Positions 53,457-62,204 of a stretch of 64,000 nt of DNA are shown piece after piece (positions within the stretch are counted from its first letter, which is position 1; each line of letters opens with the position of its first letter). Below the pieces are notes generated by a model, which was given only the letters and a program-made list of their open reading frames with translations, was not told the DNA's origin and searched no databases. This DNA comes from JAHEFU01 sp041395205 (lineage in GTDB: Bacteria; 4484-113; JAFGCY01). The stretch is from contig JAWLAZ010000003.1 in assembly GCA_041395205.1 (NCBI GenBank), positions 553,255 through 617,254 of the forward strand, read 5' to 3'. A program made the position numbers and the translations under genes.

Positions 53457-55298
53457 ATGCAGAAGCACATCAGAAACATCGCCATCATCGCCCACGTAGA
53501 CCACGGCAAGACCTCGCTCGTGGACGCCATGCTGCACCAGAGCGGCGTTTTCCGCGAGAATGAGACCGTCGCCGAGCGCGTGATGGACTCCATGGACCTC
53601 GAACGTGAGCGCGGGATCACCATCATGGCCAAGAACACGGCCATCAGCTACGAGGGCGTGAAGATCAACATCGTCGACACCCCGGGCCATGCCGACTTCG
53701 GCGGTGAGGTGGAGCGCACGCTCAACCTCGTGGAAGGTGTGATGCTGCTGGTGGATGCCGCCGAAGGCCCCCTGCCCCAGACCCGCTTCGTGCTGCAGAA
53801 GAGCCTCGCCCACGGCCTGCCGATCCTCGTGGTGATCAACAAGATCGACCGTCCGGACCGCCGCATCCGTGAGGTGGAGAACGAGATCCTCGACCTGTTC
53901 ATCGATCTCGATGCCGAGGAGGACCAGCTGGAGTTCCCGCTGCTCTACACCCAGGCCAAGGCCGGCGTTGCGCTGACGGAGCGTCCGACGGATGCCGCGG
54001 TCGGCGAGCTCACGGCTGCCGAGTTCAGCGGTGACCTGCGTCCGCTCTTCGAGGCGATCATCGAGCACATCCCGCCCCCCTCCGGCGACCCCGCCGGCGT
54101 GCTGCAGTTCCTGGCAACGAGCCTCGCCTGGGATGACTACGTCGGCCGCATCACCGTCGGCAAGGTTGTGAGTGGCACCCTGAAGAAGGGCAGCCAGGTG
54201 GTGCTGCTGAAGAAGGGCCAGCCCTCCGGTACGAGTGCCCTCACGAAACTGTTCGGCTATGATGGCCTGAAGCGTGTTGACACCGACAGTGTGGAAGCCG
54301 GCGACATCTGTGCCGTGGCCGGCGTGGAAGGCGCATTCATCGGCGATACGATCGGTGACCCGGCCAACCCCAAACCCCTGAAGAGCATCAGCGTGGAGGA
54401 ACCGGCGATCAGCATGGACTTCCACATCAACGACAGCCCGCTGGCCGGGCGCAAGGGCAAGTTCGTCACCAGCCGGCACCTGAAGGAGCGCCTCGAGAAG
54501 GAGATGCTGCACAACGTCAGCCTGCGCCTCGAGCAGGGCGCGGAGGGCGAGGCCTTCCGCGTCAGTGCGCGAGGCGAATTGCAGCTGGCGGTGCTCGTGG
54601 AGACCATGCGCCGCGAAGGCTACGAACTGGCGCTGGGCCGTCCGCGTGTGATCACGCGTGAGGAGAACGGCAAGCAGGTCGAGCCGCTGGAGCTGGCGGT
54701 GCTGGACATCCCGGAAGACTGCCTCGGCGTTGTCAGCGAGAAGCTGCACATGCGCGGTGGGAGGATGACGAAGATGGTCAACCACGGCAGTGGACGCGCC
54801 CGGCTCGAGTTCGAGGTGCCGACCCGTGGCCTGATCGGCTTCCGCGGCCAGTTCCTGACCGACACCCGCGGCAGCGGGATCCTCAACACGATCCTGATCG
54901 GCCAGACCCCGCTGATCAACAAGGAGTTCGACCGCCGTGCCAACGGCGCTCTCGTGGCGGACCGCCCCGGCAAGGTCAGCTCCTATGCCCTGTTCAATCT
55001 GCAGCAGCGTGGGCGGATGTACGTCCGTCCCGGCGATGAGGTCTACGAGGGCATGATCGTCGGCGAGAACGCCCGTGACAACAACCTGCCCGTCAACATG
55101 GTGCGCGAGAAGCACCTCACCAACCACCGCGCTGCCAACGCCGATGACCTCACTAAGCTCGTACCCCCGCGGCAGTTCACGTTGGAACAGGCAATTGATT
55201 ACATTGCCGACGATGAACTGGTGGAGGTCACGCCGGATAATCTGCGCCTGCGTAAGAAGCGCCTCGGCGGCTGGGCCAAGCAGCTCGGCAAGGGCTGA
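53457..55298 (+). CDS. typA: Ribosome-binding translational GTPase BipA/TypA
   Basis: A 613-residue translational GTPase of normal BipA length. G-domain motifs: AHVDHGKT (P-loop), ERGITI (switch I), DTPGHADF (switch II), NKID, followed by the EF-Tu-like domain 2, two EF-G-like domains, and the BipA-specific C-terminal domain (RGLIGFRGQFLTDTRG, then VREKHLTNHRA). BipA helps 50S assembly and growth under stress. No SD is visible before the ATG, but a TAGAAT hexamer lies 11 nt upstream, so a near-leaderless mRNA is likely. Confidence 0.97.
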   Translation: MQKHIRNIAIIAHVDHGKTSLVDAMLHQSGVFRENETVAERVMDSMDLERERGITIMAKNTAISYEGVKINIVDTPGHADFGGEVERTLNLVEGVMLLVDAAEGPLPQTRFVLQKSLAHGLPILVVINKIDRPDRRIREVENEILDLFIDLDAEEDQLEFPLLYTQAKAGVALTERPTDAAVGELTAAEFSGDLRPLFEAIIEHIPPPSGDPAGVLQFLATSLAWDDYVGRITVGKVVSGTLKKGSQVVLLKKGQPSGTSALTKLFGYDGLKRVDTDSVEAGDICAVAGVEGAFIGDTIGDPANPKPLKSISVEEPAISMDFHINDSPLAGRKGKFVTSRHLKERLEKEMLHNVSLRLEQGAEGEAFRVSARGELQLAVLVETMRREGYELALGRPRVITREENGKQVEPLELAVLDIPEDCLGVVSEKLHMRGGRMTKMVNHGSGRARLEFEVPTRGLIGFRGQFLTDTRGSGILNTILIGQTPLINKEFDRRANGALVADRPGKVSSYALFNLQQRGRMYVRPGDEVYEGMIVGENARDNNLPVNMVREKHLTNHRAANADDLTKLVPPRQFTLEQAIDYIADDELVEVTPDNLRLRKKRLGGWAKQLGKG

Positions 55299-55348
55299 GC
55301 GTCAGACATCCCATTCATAAGTCGTGATCCACTACGGGCTGAGAATCC

Positions 55349-55374
55349 GTATCAATTGAAATGTGAATTGATAC
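55349..55374 (+). promoter_or_regulatory. Operator-like inverted repeat overlapping the -35 of the oxidoreductase operon
   Basis: GTATCAATT (55349-55357) and AATTGATAC (55366-55374) are perfect 9-bp arms around an 8-nt spacer. The right arm contains the -35 hexamer, so a dimeric regulator bound here would repress the operon. The regulator gene is not in the window. Confidence 0.6.
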
Positions 55375-55398
55375 ACGACATCTCATATATGTTATAGT
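55368..55398 (+). promoter_or_regulatory. Promoter of the 2-oxoacid oxidoreductase operon
   Basis: TTGATA (55368-55373) and TTATAG/TATAGT (55392-55398), spaced 18-19 nt, in a distinctly AT-rich island. The predicted leader to the ATG at 55460 is about 55 nt. Confidence 0.55.
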
Positions 55399-55459
55399 CC
55401 CATTGGATATTGATTCAACTAGCCACTACCCGCATTGACTAGGGAACAAGGAGTTGCGT

Positions 55460-56029
55460 ATGCGAGAGCTGCGCATTCACGGCCGGGGTGGCCAGGGCGC
55501 AGTCATAGCGTCCAAGGTGCTCGCGGTCGCCATCTTCCATGAGGGCCGCTGGGTTCAGTCCTTTCCGGCATTCGGTGTGGAACGTCGCGGTGCACCTGTC
55601 ACCGCCTTCCTGAGAATCTCCGATGCGCCCGTCAGGCTGCGCTGTGAAGTGACTGCCCCCCACGACCTCATCGTGCTCGATCCCACCCTGCTGGATGCGA
55701 TCGACATCACCTCCGGCCTGCGGCCGGGCGGCAGCATCCTGATCAACACACACAGAACGCCGGAAGAACTGGCGCAGATCGGCCCCTTCCGCATTGCCAC
55801 TGTGGATGCCAGCGGGATAGCCCTCAGGCACCGCCTCGGCAGCCGCACGCAGCCGATTGTCAACACCGCCATCATCGGGGCCTTCTCCGCCTTCAGCGGA
55901 CTGGTCAGCCTCGATGCAGTGGCGGAAGCCATCGTGGAGGAAGTCCCCTCCCACGCGGATGCGAATGTCGCCGCGGCCCGTGAGGCTGCACAACTCGTGC
56001 AGATAGGCAAGGAGGTCGTGCATGTCTGA
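55460..56029 (+). CDS. 2-oxoacid:acceptor oxidoreductase, gamma subunit
   Basis: A 189-residue gamma domain of the pyruvate/2-ketoisovalerate:ferredoxin oxidoreductase family. Signature RIHGRGGQGAVIASKVLAVA at the N-terminus, then FGVERRGAPVTAFLRIS, and NTAIIGAFSAFSG, which helps bind CoA. It forms part of the complex that oxidises a 2-oxoacid to an acyl-CoA with reduction of ferredoxin, or runs in reverse as a synthase. The ATG at 55460 has AAGGAG six bases upstream. First gene of a four-gene operon (gamma, GltD-ferredoxin, alpha, beta). Confidence 0.92.
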   Translation: MRELRIHGRGGQGAVIASKVLAVAIFHEGRWVQSFPAFGVERRGAPVTAFLRISDAPVRLRCEVTAPHDLIVLDPTLLDAIDITSGLRPGGSILINTHRTPEELAQIGPFRIATVDASGIALRHRLGSRTQPIVNTAIIGAFSAFSGLVSLDAVAEAIVEEVPSHADANVAAAREAAQLVQIGKEVVHV

Positions 56030-57779
56030 GAGTTTCAATGCCATTCCCCGCCACACTCCGCCCATCTCCGTCAGCAGCACCAGCACTGAGGTCAACCGCA
56101 CCGGATCCTGGAAGTACATCCAGCCGGCCTATCATGACCGGGTGGCGCCCTGCAGCGCAGGCTGCCCGACCGGCGTTGACATACAGGGCTACATGACCCT
56201 GCTGCGTGAGAAGCGCACTGCGGCTGCAGCCGAACTGCTGCTGCAGGAGAACCCGATGCCCGCGATCTCGGGCCGGGTCTGCAACCATCCCTGTGAATCA
56301 AGCTGCAACCGCTGTGAATTCGACGGCAGCGTTGCCATCCACGGAGTGGAACGCATGCTCGGTGACCGGATCCTCGAGGGCAGGCTCCCGGGGAGCTGCC
56401 GGATCAGGCATGCGGAACATGTTGCCATCGTCGGTTCCGGCCCAGCCGGTCTGGCCTGCGCCTACCACCTGGTCCGCATGGGCTATCACGTGGAAATCTA
56501 CGAGCAGGAACAGCTCCCGGGCGGGATGCTGCGCATCGGCATTCCGGAGTACCGCCTGCCGAGGGCGGTGCTGGATCGCCAGATCGAGTTCTACCAGGCC
56601 ATGGGCATCGTCTTCCATACAGGGTGCAGGGCCGGCGAGGATGTGAGCTGGGAACACCTGGCAACGCATTACGCCGCGGTGTTCATTGCCAGTGGAGCGC
56701 ACGTCAGCCGCCTGCTCAGCCTCGAAGGTGACCAGGCTGGCCGGCTGCTGCTCAGCGGACTGGACTTCCTGCACCGGGTCAATTCCGGCGAGCGACCGGA
56801 CCTGGGCCGGCGGGTGCTCGTGATCGGCGGTGGCAACACCGCCATGGACTGTGCGCGCACCGCGCTGCGGCTGGGCTCCGAGGTCACGGTGGTCTACCGC
56901 CGTACCCGCGAGGAAATGCCGGCTATTGCCGAGGAAATCGAGGATGCCCGGCGCGAGGGTGTGAACTTCCGCTTCCTGCTGGCTCCAGAGAGCATTGCCA
57001 CACTGGACAGTGGCCTCAGGCTGAGCTGCCGGAAGCTCAAGCTCGGCGAGCTGGATGCCCAGGGCCGGCGCCGGCCGCTGCCAACCGCTGAACCGCCACT
57101 GGAGCTCGAAGCTGAGACCGTGATCACCGCCATCGGCGAGGACAGCGAACTGCACATGATCACCGCCGATCTTGACGACGTGCGGCGGGCCGTCAACACC
57201 TGGTCATGCGAGCGCTTCGCCCGGATCTTCCTCGGCGGCGATGTCGCCGGGGATGAACGGACCGTGGCCAGTGCCCTGGGCGCCGGCAAGCGTGCCGCGA
57301 TCGGCATCGACCGGCACCTGCGCAGCCACAACGGAGAACACTTCCCGGATGAGCTGCTGGAGGAGATGAGCATCGGCCGCACGGGTGCGCTGAGCATGGC
57401 GCGCTGGATGCACAGCGATCCCGTCCGCCGGGTCAGCCCGCTCAATGATGTTGTCAGACCGGAGGAGATCAATACCGCGAGCTTCGCCCACGAAGAGCGG
57501 CATGAGGACCACCATGCCGAGTTCTCACTGTCCTTCGCTGAGTCCAACACCGGGCTGAGCGAGGCCGAAGCCCTGGCAGAGGCAATGCGTTGCTTCCAGT
57601 GCGGCGTCTGCAATGAATGTGAACTCTGCCAGATCTTCTGCGGCGAGAATGCCATCACCCACGACTCCGTCAATGGCCGCTTCGTGATCGACCTGGATCA
57701 CTGCAAGGGCTGTGGGGTCTGCACGGCTGAATGCCCGCGCGGCGCGATCCTGATGGAGCGCCTCGCGGGACAGGACTAG
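56022..57779 (+). CDS. GltD-like flavin reductase fused to a ferredoxin (delta) domain
   Basis: A 585-residue Fe-S flavoprotein. An N-terminal cysteine cluster (CSAGCPTGVDIQGYM, then CNHPCESSCNRCEF) precedes an FAD site (VAIVGSGPAGLACAYHL, about 133) and an NAD(P)H site (VLVIGGGNTAMDCARTALRLG, about 266), as in the small subunit of glutamate synthase. The C-terminus has two [4Fe-4S] motifs, CFQCGVCNECELCQIFC and CKGCGVCTAECPRGAI, equal to the delta ferredoxin subunit of the oxidoreductase. The fusion probably joins the oxidoreductase directly to NAD(P)H. It overlaps the gamma gene by 8 bases and has a strong SD (AGGAGG). Confidence 0.9.
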   Translation: MSESFNAIPRHTPPISVSSTSTEVNRTGSWKYIQPAYHDRVAPCSAGCPTGVDIQGYMTLLREKRTAAAAELLLQENPMPAISGRVCNHPCESSCNRCEFDGSVAIHGVERMLGDRILEGRLPGSCRIRHAEHVAIVGSGPAGLACAYHLVRMGYHVEIYEQEQLPGGMLRIGIPEYRLPRAVLDRQIEFYQAMGIVFHTGCRAGEDVSWEHLATHYAAVFIASGAHVSRLLSLEGDQAGRLLLSGLDFLHRVNSGERPDLGRRVLVIGGGNTAMDCARTALRLGSEVTVVYRRTREEMPAIAEEIEDARREGVNFRFLLAPESIATLDSGLRLSCRKLKLGELDAQGRRRPLPTAEPPLELEAETVITAIGEDSELHMITADLDDVRRAVNTWSCERFARIFLGGDVAGDERTVASALGAGKRAAIGIDRHLRSHNGEHFPDELLEEMSIGRTGALSMARWMHSDPVRRVSPLNDVVRPEEINTASFAHEERHEDHHAEFSLSFAESNTGLSEAEALAEAMRCFQCGVCNECELCQIFCGENAITHDSVNGRFVIDLDHCKGCGVCTAECPRGAILMERLAGQD

Positions 57780-57788
57780 GAGCAGGAC

Positions 57789-58949
57789 ATGAGGAAAGTG
57801 ATAGTTGGCAACCATGCCGTTTCCTGGGGAGTCAAGCTCGCCCGGGCTGAAGTGATTCCGGCCTATCCGATCACCCCGCAGACGCAGATCGTCGAGCAGC
57901 TTTCCGAGATGTGCGCCAGCGGTGAGCTGGATGCACGCTTCATCAAGGTCGAATCAGAGCATTCGGCAATGGCAGCGGCGGTCGGGGCCTCCGCCACCGG
58001 GGCACGGGCCTTCACCGCCACGTCCTCCCAGGGCCTGGCCCTGATGCATGAGATGCTGCACTGGGCCTCGGCAGCCCGCCACCCCATCGTGATGGCGGAT
58101 GTCAACCGCGCCCTCGGCCCGGGCTGGAACATCTGGACGGACCAGACGGACTCCCTGGCCCAGCGTGACACCGGCTGGGTCCAGCTCTACTGCGAAACCA
58201 ACCAGGAGGTGCTGGACACCACGATCATGGCCTTCAGGCTGGCTGAACAGCTGGACCTGCCCGTGATGCTGGTGCTCGATGCCTTCTATCTCTCGCACAC
58301 TTCCGAACCCGTAGACATTCCCGATCAGGAACTCGTGGACGGTTTCCTCCCGAAGCGCCAGGCCCGCTACAAACTCGATGTCAATGAGCCACACGCCTTC
58401 GGTGCGCTGGTACGTCCCGATGACTACATGGAGATGCGCTGGCAGCTGCATGACAGCCTGAGGAGTGTGGTGGATGCCTACGCAGGAATCGAGCGGGAAT
58501 GGGCGCAGCTGACCGGCCGGAGCTATGGCGCAATAGAGCCCTACCGCTGTGAGGACGCTGAGCTGGTGCTGGTGACAACCGGCACCATCACCTCCACGGC
58601 CCGGCATGTGATTGACGAACGGCGCGAACGGGGTGAGAAGCTGGGCCTGCTGAAAATCAAGATGTTCCGGCCCTTCCCCGGCGAACTGCTGCGTGAGGCC
58701 CTGAATGGCATCCCGCGGATCGCGGTGATTGACCGCAATCTTTCGGCGGGCCACGGCGGGATCTTCGCCGAGGAACTGCGCAGCGCGCTCTATCTAGGAG
58801 ATGTCGCGGAGCGGCCGGACCTGCGCGGCTACATCGTGGGGCTCGGCGGCCGCAATGTCACTCCGGAGACCATCAACGACATCATTGACAATGCACTGAG
58901 TACTGAGCCGGTGCAGCGACCCGACATCTGGGTGGGAGTGAAGGCATGA
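57789..58949 (+). CDS. 2-oxoacid:acceptor oxidoreductase, alpha subunit
   Basis: A 386-residue alpha subunit. It begins with VGNHAVSWGVKLARAEVIPAYPITPQT and has VESEHSAMAAAVGASATGARAFTATSSQGLALM, the pyrophosphate-side domain of the thiamine enzyme, plus the transketolase-C-like domain (VLVTTGTITSTARHVID, LKIKMFRPFPGE). It works with the beta subunit to bind thiamine diphosphate and the 2-oxoacid. The exact acid (pyruvate, 2-oxoisovalerate or indolepyruvate) cannot be read from the sequence with confidence; pyruvate is the commonest. Preceded by AGGAG. Confidence 0.92.
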   Translation: MRKVIVGNHAVSWGVKLARAEVIPAYPITPQTQIVEQLSEMCASGELDARFIKVESEHSAMAAAVGASATGARAFTATSSQGLALMHEMLHWASAARHPIVMADVNRALGPGWNIWTDQTDSLAQRDTGWVQLYCETNQEVLDTTIMAFRLAEQLDLPVMLVLDAFYLSHTSEPVDIPDQELVDGFLPKRQARYKLDVNEPHAFGALVRPDDYMEMRWQLHDSLRSVVDAYAGIEREWAQLTGRSYGAIEPYRCEDAELVLVTTGTITSTARHVIDERRERGEKLGLLKIKMFRPFPGELLREALNGIPRIAVIDRNLSAGHGGIFAEELRSALYLGDVAERPDLRGYIVGLGGRNVTPETINDIIDNALSTEPVQRPDIWVGVKA

Positions 58950-59854
58950 GCCAGATCATCATCAAGGACAGGATTCCTGACAATGAACTGCTGGTCGGCG
59001 GGCATCTCGCCTGCCCCGGCTGCGGCGGAGCACTGGCAATGCGCCTGGTGCTGAAGGAGCTGGGCCCGAACACGATCGTCGTGCTGCCGGCCTGCTGCTG
59101 GAGCATCATCGCCGGGCCCTATCCCCAGAGCTCGCTCAAGGTGCCGCTCTACCACACGGCCTTCGAGACGGGGGCGGCCGTTGCCAGCGGTGTGCGTGCC
59201 GCGCTTGACATGGCGGGCCAGAAGGATACCAACGTGCTCGTCTGGGCCGGCGACGGCGGCACCTTCGACATCGGCCTGCAGGCTCTCTCCGGGGCCGCCG
59301 AGAGGCGCGAGAACTTCATCTACTGCTGTTATGACAACGAGGCCTACATGAACACCGGGATCCAGCGCTCCTCGGCGACTCCCTGGGGTGCCTGGACCAC
59401 CACTACGCCGACCCAGCAGCCGCAGGCCACGCAGAAGAAGGACATCCTCGCGATCATGGCCGCGCACCGCGTGAGCTATGCCGCCACGGCCTCCGTCTCC
59501 TACCCCGTGGACCTGATAGATAAGGTGCGCCGAGCGAAGGAAGGCCATGGCACCCGCTTCCTGCACATCCTCGCGCCCTGTCCGCCGGGCTGGAAGTTCG
59601 AGGATGAACGCAGCATCGACATGGGCCGGCTCGCTGTGCAGTCCCGGGTCTTCCCACTGCTGGAGGTGGAGGATGGCGAGCGCTGGCGCTTCTCGATGGA
59701 ACCTGAGCGGATTCCGGTTGAGCAGTACATCCGCGCGCAGGGCCGCTACCGGCATCTCACGGATGAGCAGGTGGCGAGCATCAGTGCCTCCGTGGAGCAT
59801 CGCTATAACAGCCTGAAGGAACTGGAACAGCGCAGCACTGCCAGCATCAGCTGA
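58946..59854 (+). CDS. 2-oxoacid:acceptor oxidoreductase, beta subunit (TPP-binding)
   Basis: A 302-residue beta subunit. The N-terminal HLACPGCGGALAMRL holds the first two of the cysteines that usually bind a [4Fe-4S] cluster. WAGDGGTFDIGLQALSGAAE with the following YDNEAYMNTG is the thiamine diphosphate motif. Later cysteines (PACCWS and APCPPGW) complete the normal set. The start overlaps the alpha stop by ATGA (58946-58949), so the two subunits are produced in step. It ends the operon. Confidence 0.93.
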   Translation: MSQIIIKDRIPDNELLVGGHLACPGCGGALAMRLVLKELGPNTIVVLPACCWSIIAGPYPQSSLKVPLYHTAFETGAAVASGVRAALDMAGQKDTNVLVWAGDGGTFDIGLQALSGAAERRENFIYCCYDNEAYMNTGIQRSSATPWGAWTTTTPTQQPQATQKKDILAIMAAHRVSYAATASVSYPVDLIDKVRRAKEGHGTRFLHILAPCPPGWKFEDERSIDMGRLAVQSRVFPLLEVEDGERWRFSMEPERIPVEQYIRAQGRYRHLTDEQVASISASVEHRYNSLKELEQRSTASIS

Positions 59855-59863
59855 TCAGCCGAT

Positions 59864-60841
59864 TCAGGCGGGCATGTCGAGCAGCACGCTGCCACGCTTG
59901 TGGCCGCTGTCCACTCTGGCATGCGCAGCTGCAACCTGCTCGAGAGGATAGCGGCTGTCAATCACCGGGCGCAGCTCACCCCTCGCCGCCAGGTCGCAGA
60001 TGTAGCGCAGGTCCTTGGCCCGCAGTTTCGCCTCACGCATTCCGGCGAAGAGGATCTTCGCCCGTTGCCCACGGCTGCGCGAGGTGAACAGCATCTGCAT
60101 CAGGATCGGCAGGGAGAGCATTGTTGTCAGATACACCCCGCCGGGCTTGAGCACCTTGCGTGCCTGGGGGAAACTGCTGCTGCCGACGGTGTCGAGGATG
60201 ATGTCGTAGCGCTCCGCGCCCTTGGTGAAGTCCTCACTGCGGTAGTCAATCACATGTGATGCTCCCAGCGATTTCACCAGTTCGGCATTGCCGGCACCGC
60301 AGACTCCCGTAACCACAGCACCGAAATGCTCCGCCAGCTGCACCGCCGCAGTGCCCACGCTGCCGGATGCGCCGATCACAAGCACCTGCATCCCGCGGCG
60401 GATGCTGCCACCGTCTCGCAGGAAGGGCAGAGCCGTCAGCGCTCCTTCGGAAATCGCCAGCATCTCAGCCGGGCTGACTGCTGGAGGGATCTGGGCCAGC
60501 ACTGCATCCTCCTTCTGCAGGATGAACTGCGCATGCGCCCCGAAACTGTCTCCGCTGGCCCCGACCAGCCTGTCTCCCTTGATGAAGCGCTCCACCTTGC
60601 TGCCAACGGCTTCGACCGTGCCACAGAATTCCGTACCCAGTATCGGCTTGCCGGGCCGGAACAGCCCCATCGCCATGCGCGCAGGCCAGGGCCTGCCGCG
60701 ACGCATGATGGTGTCAGTGGCGGACACCGCTGCGGCCTCGATGCGCAGTAGCACCTCTCCAGACCCTGGCTGTGTCACAGGAACATCCTCAACCTGCAGG
60801 ACCTCTGGTCCACCATAACGGTAATAGCAGGCGGCACGCAT
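59864..60841 (-). CDS. Medium-chain reductase, quinone oxidoreductase-like (MDR/zeta-crystallin type)
   Basis: A 325-residue NAD(P)H-dependent oxidoreductase. The GroES-like domain (MRAACYYRYGGPEVLQVEDV; GTEFCGTVEAVGSKVERFIKGDRL) is followed by a Rossmann domain with VLVIGASGSVGTAAVQLAEHFGA. Catalytic and structural zinc cysteines are absent, so this is the zinc-free quinone oxidoreductase type. The frame is open to a GTG at 60901, but the family N-terminus M-R-A-x-x-Y begins at 60841, which I choose, though no strong SD is seen for either. The substrate is likely an alpha,beta-unsaturated carbonyl or a quinone. Confidence 0.85.
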   Translation of the reverse strand: MRAACYYRYGGPEVLQVEDVPVTQPGSGEVLLRIEAAAVSATDTIMRRGRPWPARMAMGLFRPGKPILGTEFCGTVEAVGSKVERFIKGDRLVGASGDSFGAHAQFILQKEDAVLAQIPPAVSPAEMLAISEGALTALPFLRDGGSIRRGMQVLVIGASGSVGTAAVQLAEHFGAVVTGVCGAGNAELVKSLGASHVIDYRSEDFTKGAERYDIILDTVGSSSFPQARKVLKPGGVYLTTMLSLPILMQMLFTSRSRGQRAKILFAGMREAKLRAKDLRYICDLAARGELRPVIDSRYPLEQVAAAHARVDSGHKRGSVLLDMPA

Positions 60842-60990
60842 GCACTCGGGTATTGTCTTCTGAGGGGATGTCACATGGGAATTATATGTCTGGGTTCCCA
60901 CACAGTTCCGGGCCGGGTTTGGATTGCAGGAGTGTTTCAGGGATTTTTGTGCAAGTGCAGTAAAGCCGGTGGAAGTGCTGAATCAGGCGT

Positions 60991-60996
60991 TAGAAT
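60991..60996 (+). promoter_or_regulatory. -10 element of the Cys-rich protein gene
   Basis: TAGAAT with a predicted leader of about 20 nt that carries the SD AGGGAG (61011-61016). No clear -35. Confidence 0.4.
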
Positions 60997-61022
60997 TTCG
61001 GGTCAATGTTAGGGAGTCGAAC

Positions 61023-61622
61023 ATGAGGAGATTTGTTTCCATACTGTCACTGCTCTGTATTCTGGCATGGGGCAGTGCTGCCCGGGCCGCGGAGCAGATC
61101 GACCTGCGCTGCATCAAGATGCCGCGCTGCTGTACCTTCACCTGCGTGATGATCGATGCTGAATGCTGTGGCTGCTACGGAGCGAGCGGAGCACTGATGG
61201 CCGAGTTCCTCGACCGCCAGGGCAACGTGCTCGGCACCGCCACCTTCAACGGCAACTGGTGCCGCTGTGAGACCACGGCGCAGCTCGATACTCCTGTGGA
61301 TGCCAACGATGTCTGCAGCATCCGCCTGGTCAAGGAGGACGACAACGTGATGGTCACCTGGGCCTCCCTGCGCGTCTTCTGCGATGACAGCTGCCGCTGC
61401 GGCAAGTGGTACAAGGTCTTCAAGGGCGAACTCTGGTGCTGGGACAGCGTGCCCGAACCGGTAATGGAGGAGCCCAGGGCAGAAGTGCCGGTGCCTGTGA
61501 AGAAGACACCGCCGCCGGCGGTGGCGAAGAAGCCCGAGCCGCGCCATGACTTCTCCTACTTCCCGCCTCAGCAGCCTGAGCCGGAAGACACGGAAGTGCT
61601 GATCGTGATCGGCAACGGCTAG
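61023..61622 (+). CDS. Secreted cysteine-rich protein, function unknown
   Basis: A 199-residue exported protein. The signal peptide MRRFVSILSLLCILAWGSAARA (cut after A-R-A) precedes a compact domain with 14 cysteines, several in pairs (PRCCTFTC, ECCGCYG, NWCRCE, FCDDSCRCGKW), alternating with strand-like segments. The last 60 residues are Pro/Glu/Lys-rich (PEPVMEEPRAEVPVPVKKTP) and look disordered, like a spacer reaching through the envelope. The ATG at 61023 has AGGGAG six bases upstream. It is a single-gene unit ending in a strong terminator. The cysteines may bind metal or form disulfides. I do not recognise the family. Confidence 0.75.
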   Translation: MRRFVSILSLLCILAWGSAARAAEQIDLRCIKMPRCCTFTCVMIDAECCGCYGASGALMAEFLDRQGNVLGTATFNGNWCRCETTAQLDTPVDANDVCSIRLVKEDDNVMVTWASLRVFCDDSCRCGKWYKVFKGELWCWDSVPEPVMEEPRAEVPVPVKKTPPPAVAKKPEPRHDFSYFPPQQPEPEDTEVLIVIGNG

Positions 61623-61652
61623 GCAGCCGACCGAACGGAACCAGAATCAAAG

Positions 61653-61688
61653 AGGCCTGCCCTGGAAGTCCAGTGGCAGGCCTTTTTT
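61653..61688 (+). terminator. Rho-independent terminator of the Cys-rich protein gene
   Basis: AGGCCTGCC (61653-61661) pairs with GGCAGGCCT (61675-61683), and an inner CTGGA/TCCAG stem extends the hairpin. A run of T residues follows (61683-61688). Confidence 0.9.
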
Positions 61689-61957
61689 GTACTTACATCT
61701 GCTTTTAGCAAACCTTGGGCTACCGGGCAATCGATCTCAGATGCGAAATTCTCTTCGTTCAAGGTTTCAAAGGGGACTTGCCTTGCTGAGAGCACCTTGA
61801 GGTACACTGAGCCAAGTACGGAAGCCAATGTAAATGTACATTGGTGGTGGGAACGTAAGGTATGGGCAGAGCAGGCGCTGCGCTCTCGAGATTCAGCCGT
61901 GATACTTTGAAATCCGTAGTTTACATTCCAACGGAAACTTCTAGGCGGTGTACGAGG

Positions 61958-62116
61958 ATGGCAAGAGGAAAGAAGCTTGATATAAGTTCGCTTCCGATCA
62001 GGGTAGTCTACGTAGATAAGCCGGTTCGGATGGATGTTCTGGTCGAGGCAGTTCACATGCTACTGGAGTCTATGGCGAAGCAATCAGCAGAGGACCTTGA
62101 AGAGGAGTCGAATTAG
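61958..62116 (+). CDS. Small hypothetical protein in the transfer-prone right end
   Basis: A 52-residue basic-then-acidic protein (MARGKKLDISSLPIRVVYVD... ending in ESN). It has a plausible strand-helix layout with the helix MDVLVEAVHMLLESMAKQS. The frame is open from an ATG at 61862, but only the part from 61958 reads like a folded protein. The SD is weak (GGCGG or GAGG). It sits between a terminator and a decayed IS3-type transposase in an AT-richer zone, so it may be an accessory gene of a mobile element. Family unknown. Confidence 0.4.
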   Translation: MARGKKLDISSLPIRVVYVDKPVRMDVLVEAVHMLLESMAKQSAEDLEEESN

Positions 62117-62204
62117 CCTCGGACAGTGATTCTGGGATTGATATCTCCAAGCACCTCGAGGGTTGCAACTACAAGAAAATTGCTTGAACCCTCGAAATCC
62201 TAGC

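Noticed and set aside
53439..55127. Minus-strand open frame of 562 codons opposite bipA
   Set aside because: bipA on the plus strand is unmistakable; the antisense peptide is His/Ala/Leu-rich with no family motif.
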